A DNA stretch of 52,583 bases from an uncultured Bacilli bacterium (GTDB lineage Bacteria; Bacillota_I; Bacilli_A; ML615J-28; CAG-313): positions 1 through 52,583 of the forward strand of contig CAJGDR010000001.1 in the NCBI GenBank assembly GCA_904502205.1. Reading direction: 5' to 3'. Both the position numbers and the translations under genes were made by a program. Below are positions 52,268 to 52,583 of this stretch, one piece after another. The stretch's first letter is position 1; every line of letters starts with the position of its first letter. Below the pieces are notes generated by a model. That model ran no database searches and was not told the origin of the DNA. It saw only the letters and a list, made by a program, of their open reading frames with translations.

Positions 52268-52583
52268 AGTTTGCTACAATGTTTACAAGTTTATTTGGAA
52301 CAACAATAATTTTTCTAATTGTTAATCCAGTTAATAATTCTTTAATTCTTGGAAGTTCTAAAGCTCCTTTTTCAAGTTCTTCTTTAGATGTATCAACAGC
52401 TACTAATAATTTATCGCGAAGTTTTCCATTAATTTGAACAACTACTGTAACTTCGTTATTAACTGTTTTTGCTAAATCAAACTCAGGCCATTTTTCATAA
52501 ACGATTAATTCGTTATGTTTTAAAACGGTTGTCCATAATTCTTCTGTAATATGTGGAGCAACAGGATTTAATAATTTTAAGAA
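52266..52583 (-). CDS. leuS: Leucyl-tRNA synthetase, C-terminal part (cut by window edge)
   Basis: The last 106 codons of leuS. FLKLLNPVAPHITEELW is the conserved end of the anticodon-binding helical domain, and VTVVVQINGKLRDKLLVAVDTSKEELE the small C-terminal domain that contacts the tRNA elbow. The catalytic core and editing domain lie beyond the window. Identification is firm. Confidence 0.95.
   Translation of the reverse strand, partial: FLKLLNPVAPHITEELWTTVLKHNELIVYEKWPEFDLAKTVNNEVTVVVQINGKLRDKLLVAVDTSKEELEKGALELPRIKELLTGLTIRKIIVVPNKLVNIVAN

Noticed and set aside
1..52583. Mycoplasma-type code with TGA as tryptophan
   Set aside because: Conserved Trp positions are TGG and TGA ends genes, for example the AGCS carrier at 1817-1819.
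1..52583. CRISPR arrays, prophage or toxin-antitoxin modules
   Set aside because: No regularly spaced repeats, phage structural genes or recognisable toxin-antitoxin pairs were seen on either strand.

Overview
The window looks like part of the chromosome of a low-GC (roughly 30 %, judged by eye), Gram-positive-type bacterium of the Bacilli/Erysipelotrichia/Mollicutes-related branch. It uses the standard code: Trp is TGG and TGA ends genes. It carries sporulation and germination genes (spo0A, spoIVB, a gerA-type operon), the MEP isoprenoid genes dxs and ispG, sepF, lipoproteins instead of periplasmic proteins, and strong AGGAGG-type ribosome sites. An uncultured gut Bacillus-class lineage (for example RF39- or Erysipelotrichales-like) is a reasonable guess, but the sequence alone does not fix it. 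I see no prophage, CRISPR array or intact insertion sequence.

Layout. 1-7.4 kb (minus strand): the start of argS, a GNAT acetyltransferase preceded by a probable 6S RNA, an AGCS amino-acid carrier, a BadF-type sugar kinase and GH4 6-phospho-beta-glycosidase behind metK, and an RluA pseudouridine synthase. 7.4-9 kb (plus): a lone transposase-type HTH protein and ispG. 9-13.4 kb (minus): a QAPRTase (nadC-like) with unusual active-site residues, a YdjG/YdjI-like zinc-ribbon plus SPFH pair, and DNA polymerase IV. 13.5-19.6 kb: a 59-residue membrane protein, then the classic Firmicutes block nusB-xseA-xseB-dxs-spoIVB-spo0A, with ispA, tlyA, argR and recN missing from it. 19.6-27.7 kb: a degenerate SGNH-esterase-like lipoprotein, a NahK-like kinase, a small protein, trmL, MATE and MFS transporters, and a 5'-nucleotidase lipoprotein. 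27.7-32.9 kb: tRNA-Leu, pepT, pyrimidine-nucleoside phosphorylase, a histidine phosphatase, folA, thyA and a short SSB.

33-36.5 kb (plus): the spore germinant receptor operon gerAB-gerAA-gerAC. 36.5-39 kb: a YmfF/YmfH-type M16 peptidase pair. 39-45.3 kb: one tightly packed operon yggS-sepF-yggT-ileS-unknown-deoC-deoD. 45.4 kb: tRNA-Arg. 45.6-50.3 kb: a secreted/lipoprotein cluster (zinc amidase with InlB and Big_2 modules, two cyclophilins) behind a flavin-reductase-like gene. 50.4-52.6 kb: a small membrane protein, an MscS channel, a prepilin peptidase whose reading frame has no ordinary start codon at its apparent 5' end, and the end of leuS.

Together the genes describe a sporulating, fermentative scavenger. 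Nucleosides are salvaged by surface 5'-nucleotidase, phosphorylases and DeoC; amino acids and sugars are imported; thymidylate is made by ThyA/DHFR. The less ordinary points are the QAPRTase-like enzyme with three Asn substitutions at substrate-contact positions, the Spo0A receiver with an altered acidic pocket, the MFS carrier with an inserted outer domain, the catalytically stripped esterase-like lipoprotein, hairpins placed between ribosome site and start codon of ispG and nadC, and the hints (SsbB-like protein, prepilin peptidase) of a DNA-uptake system.
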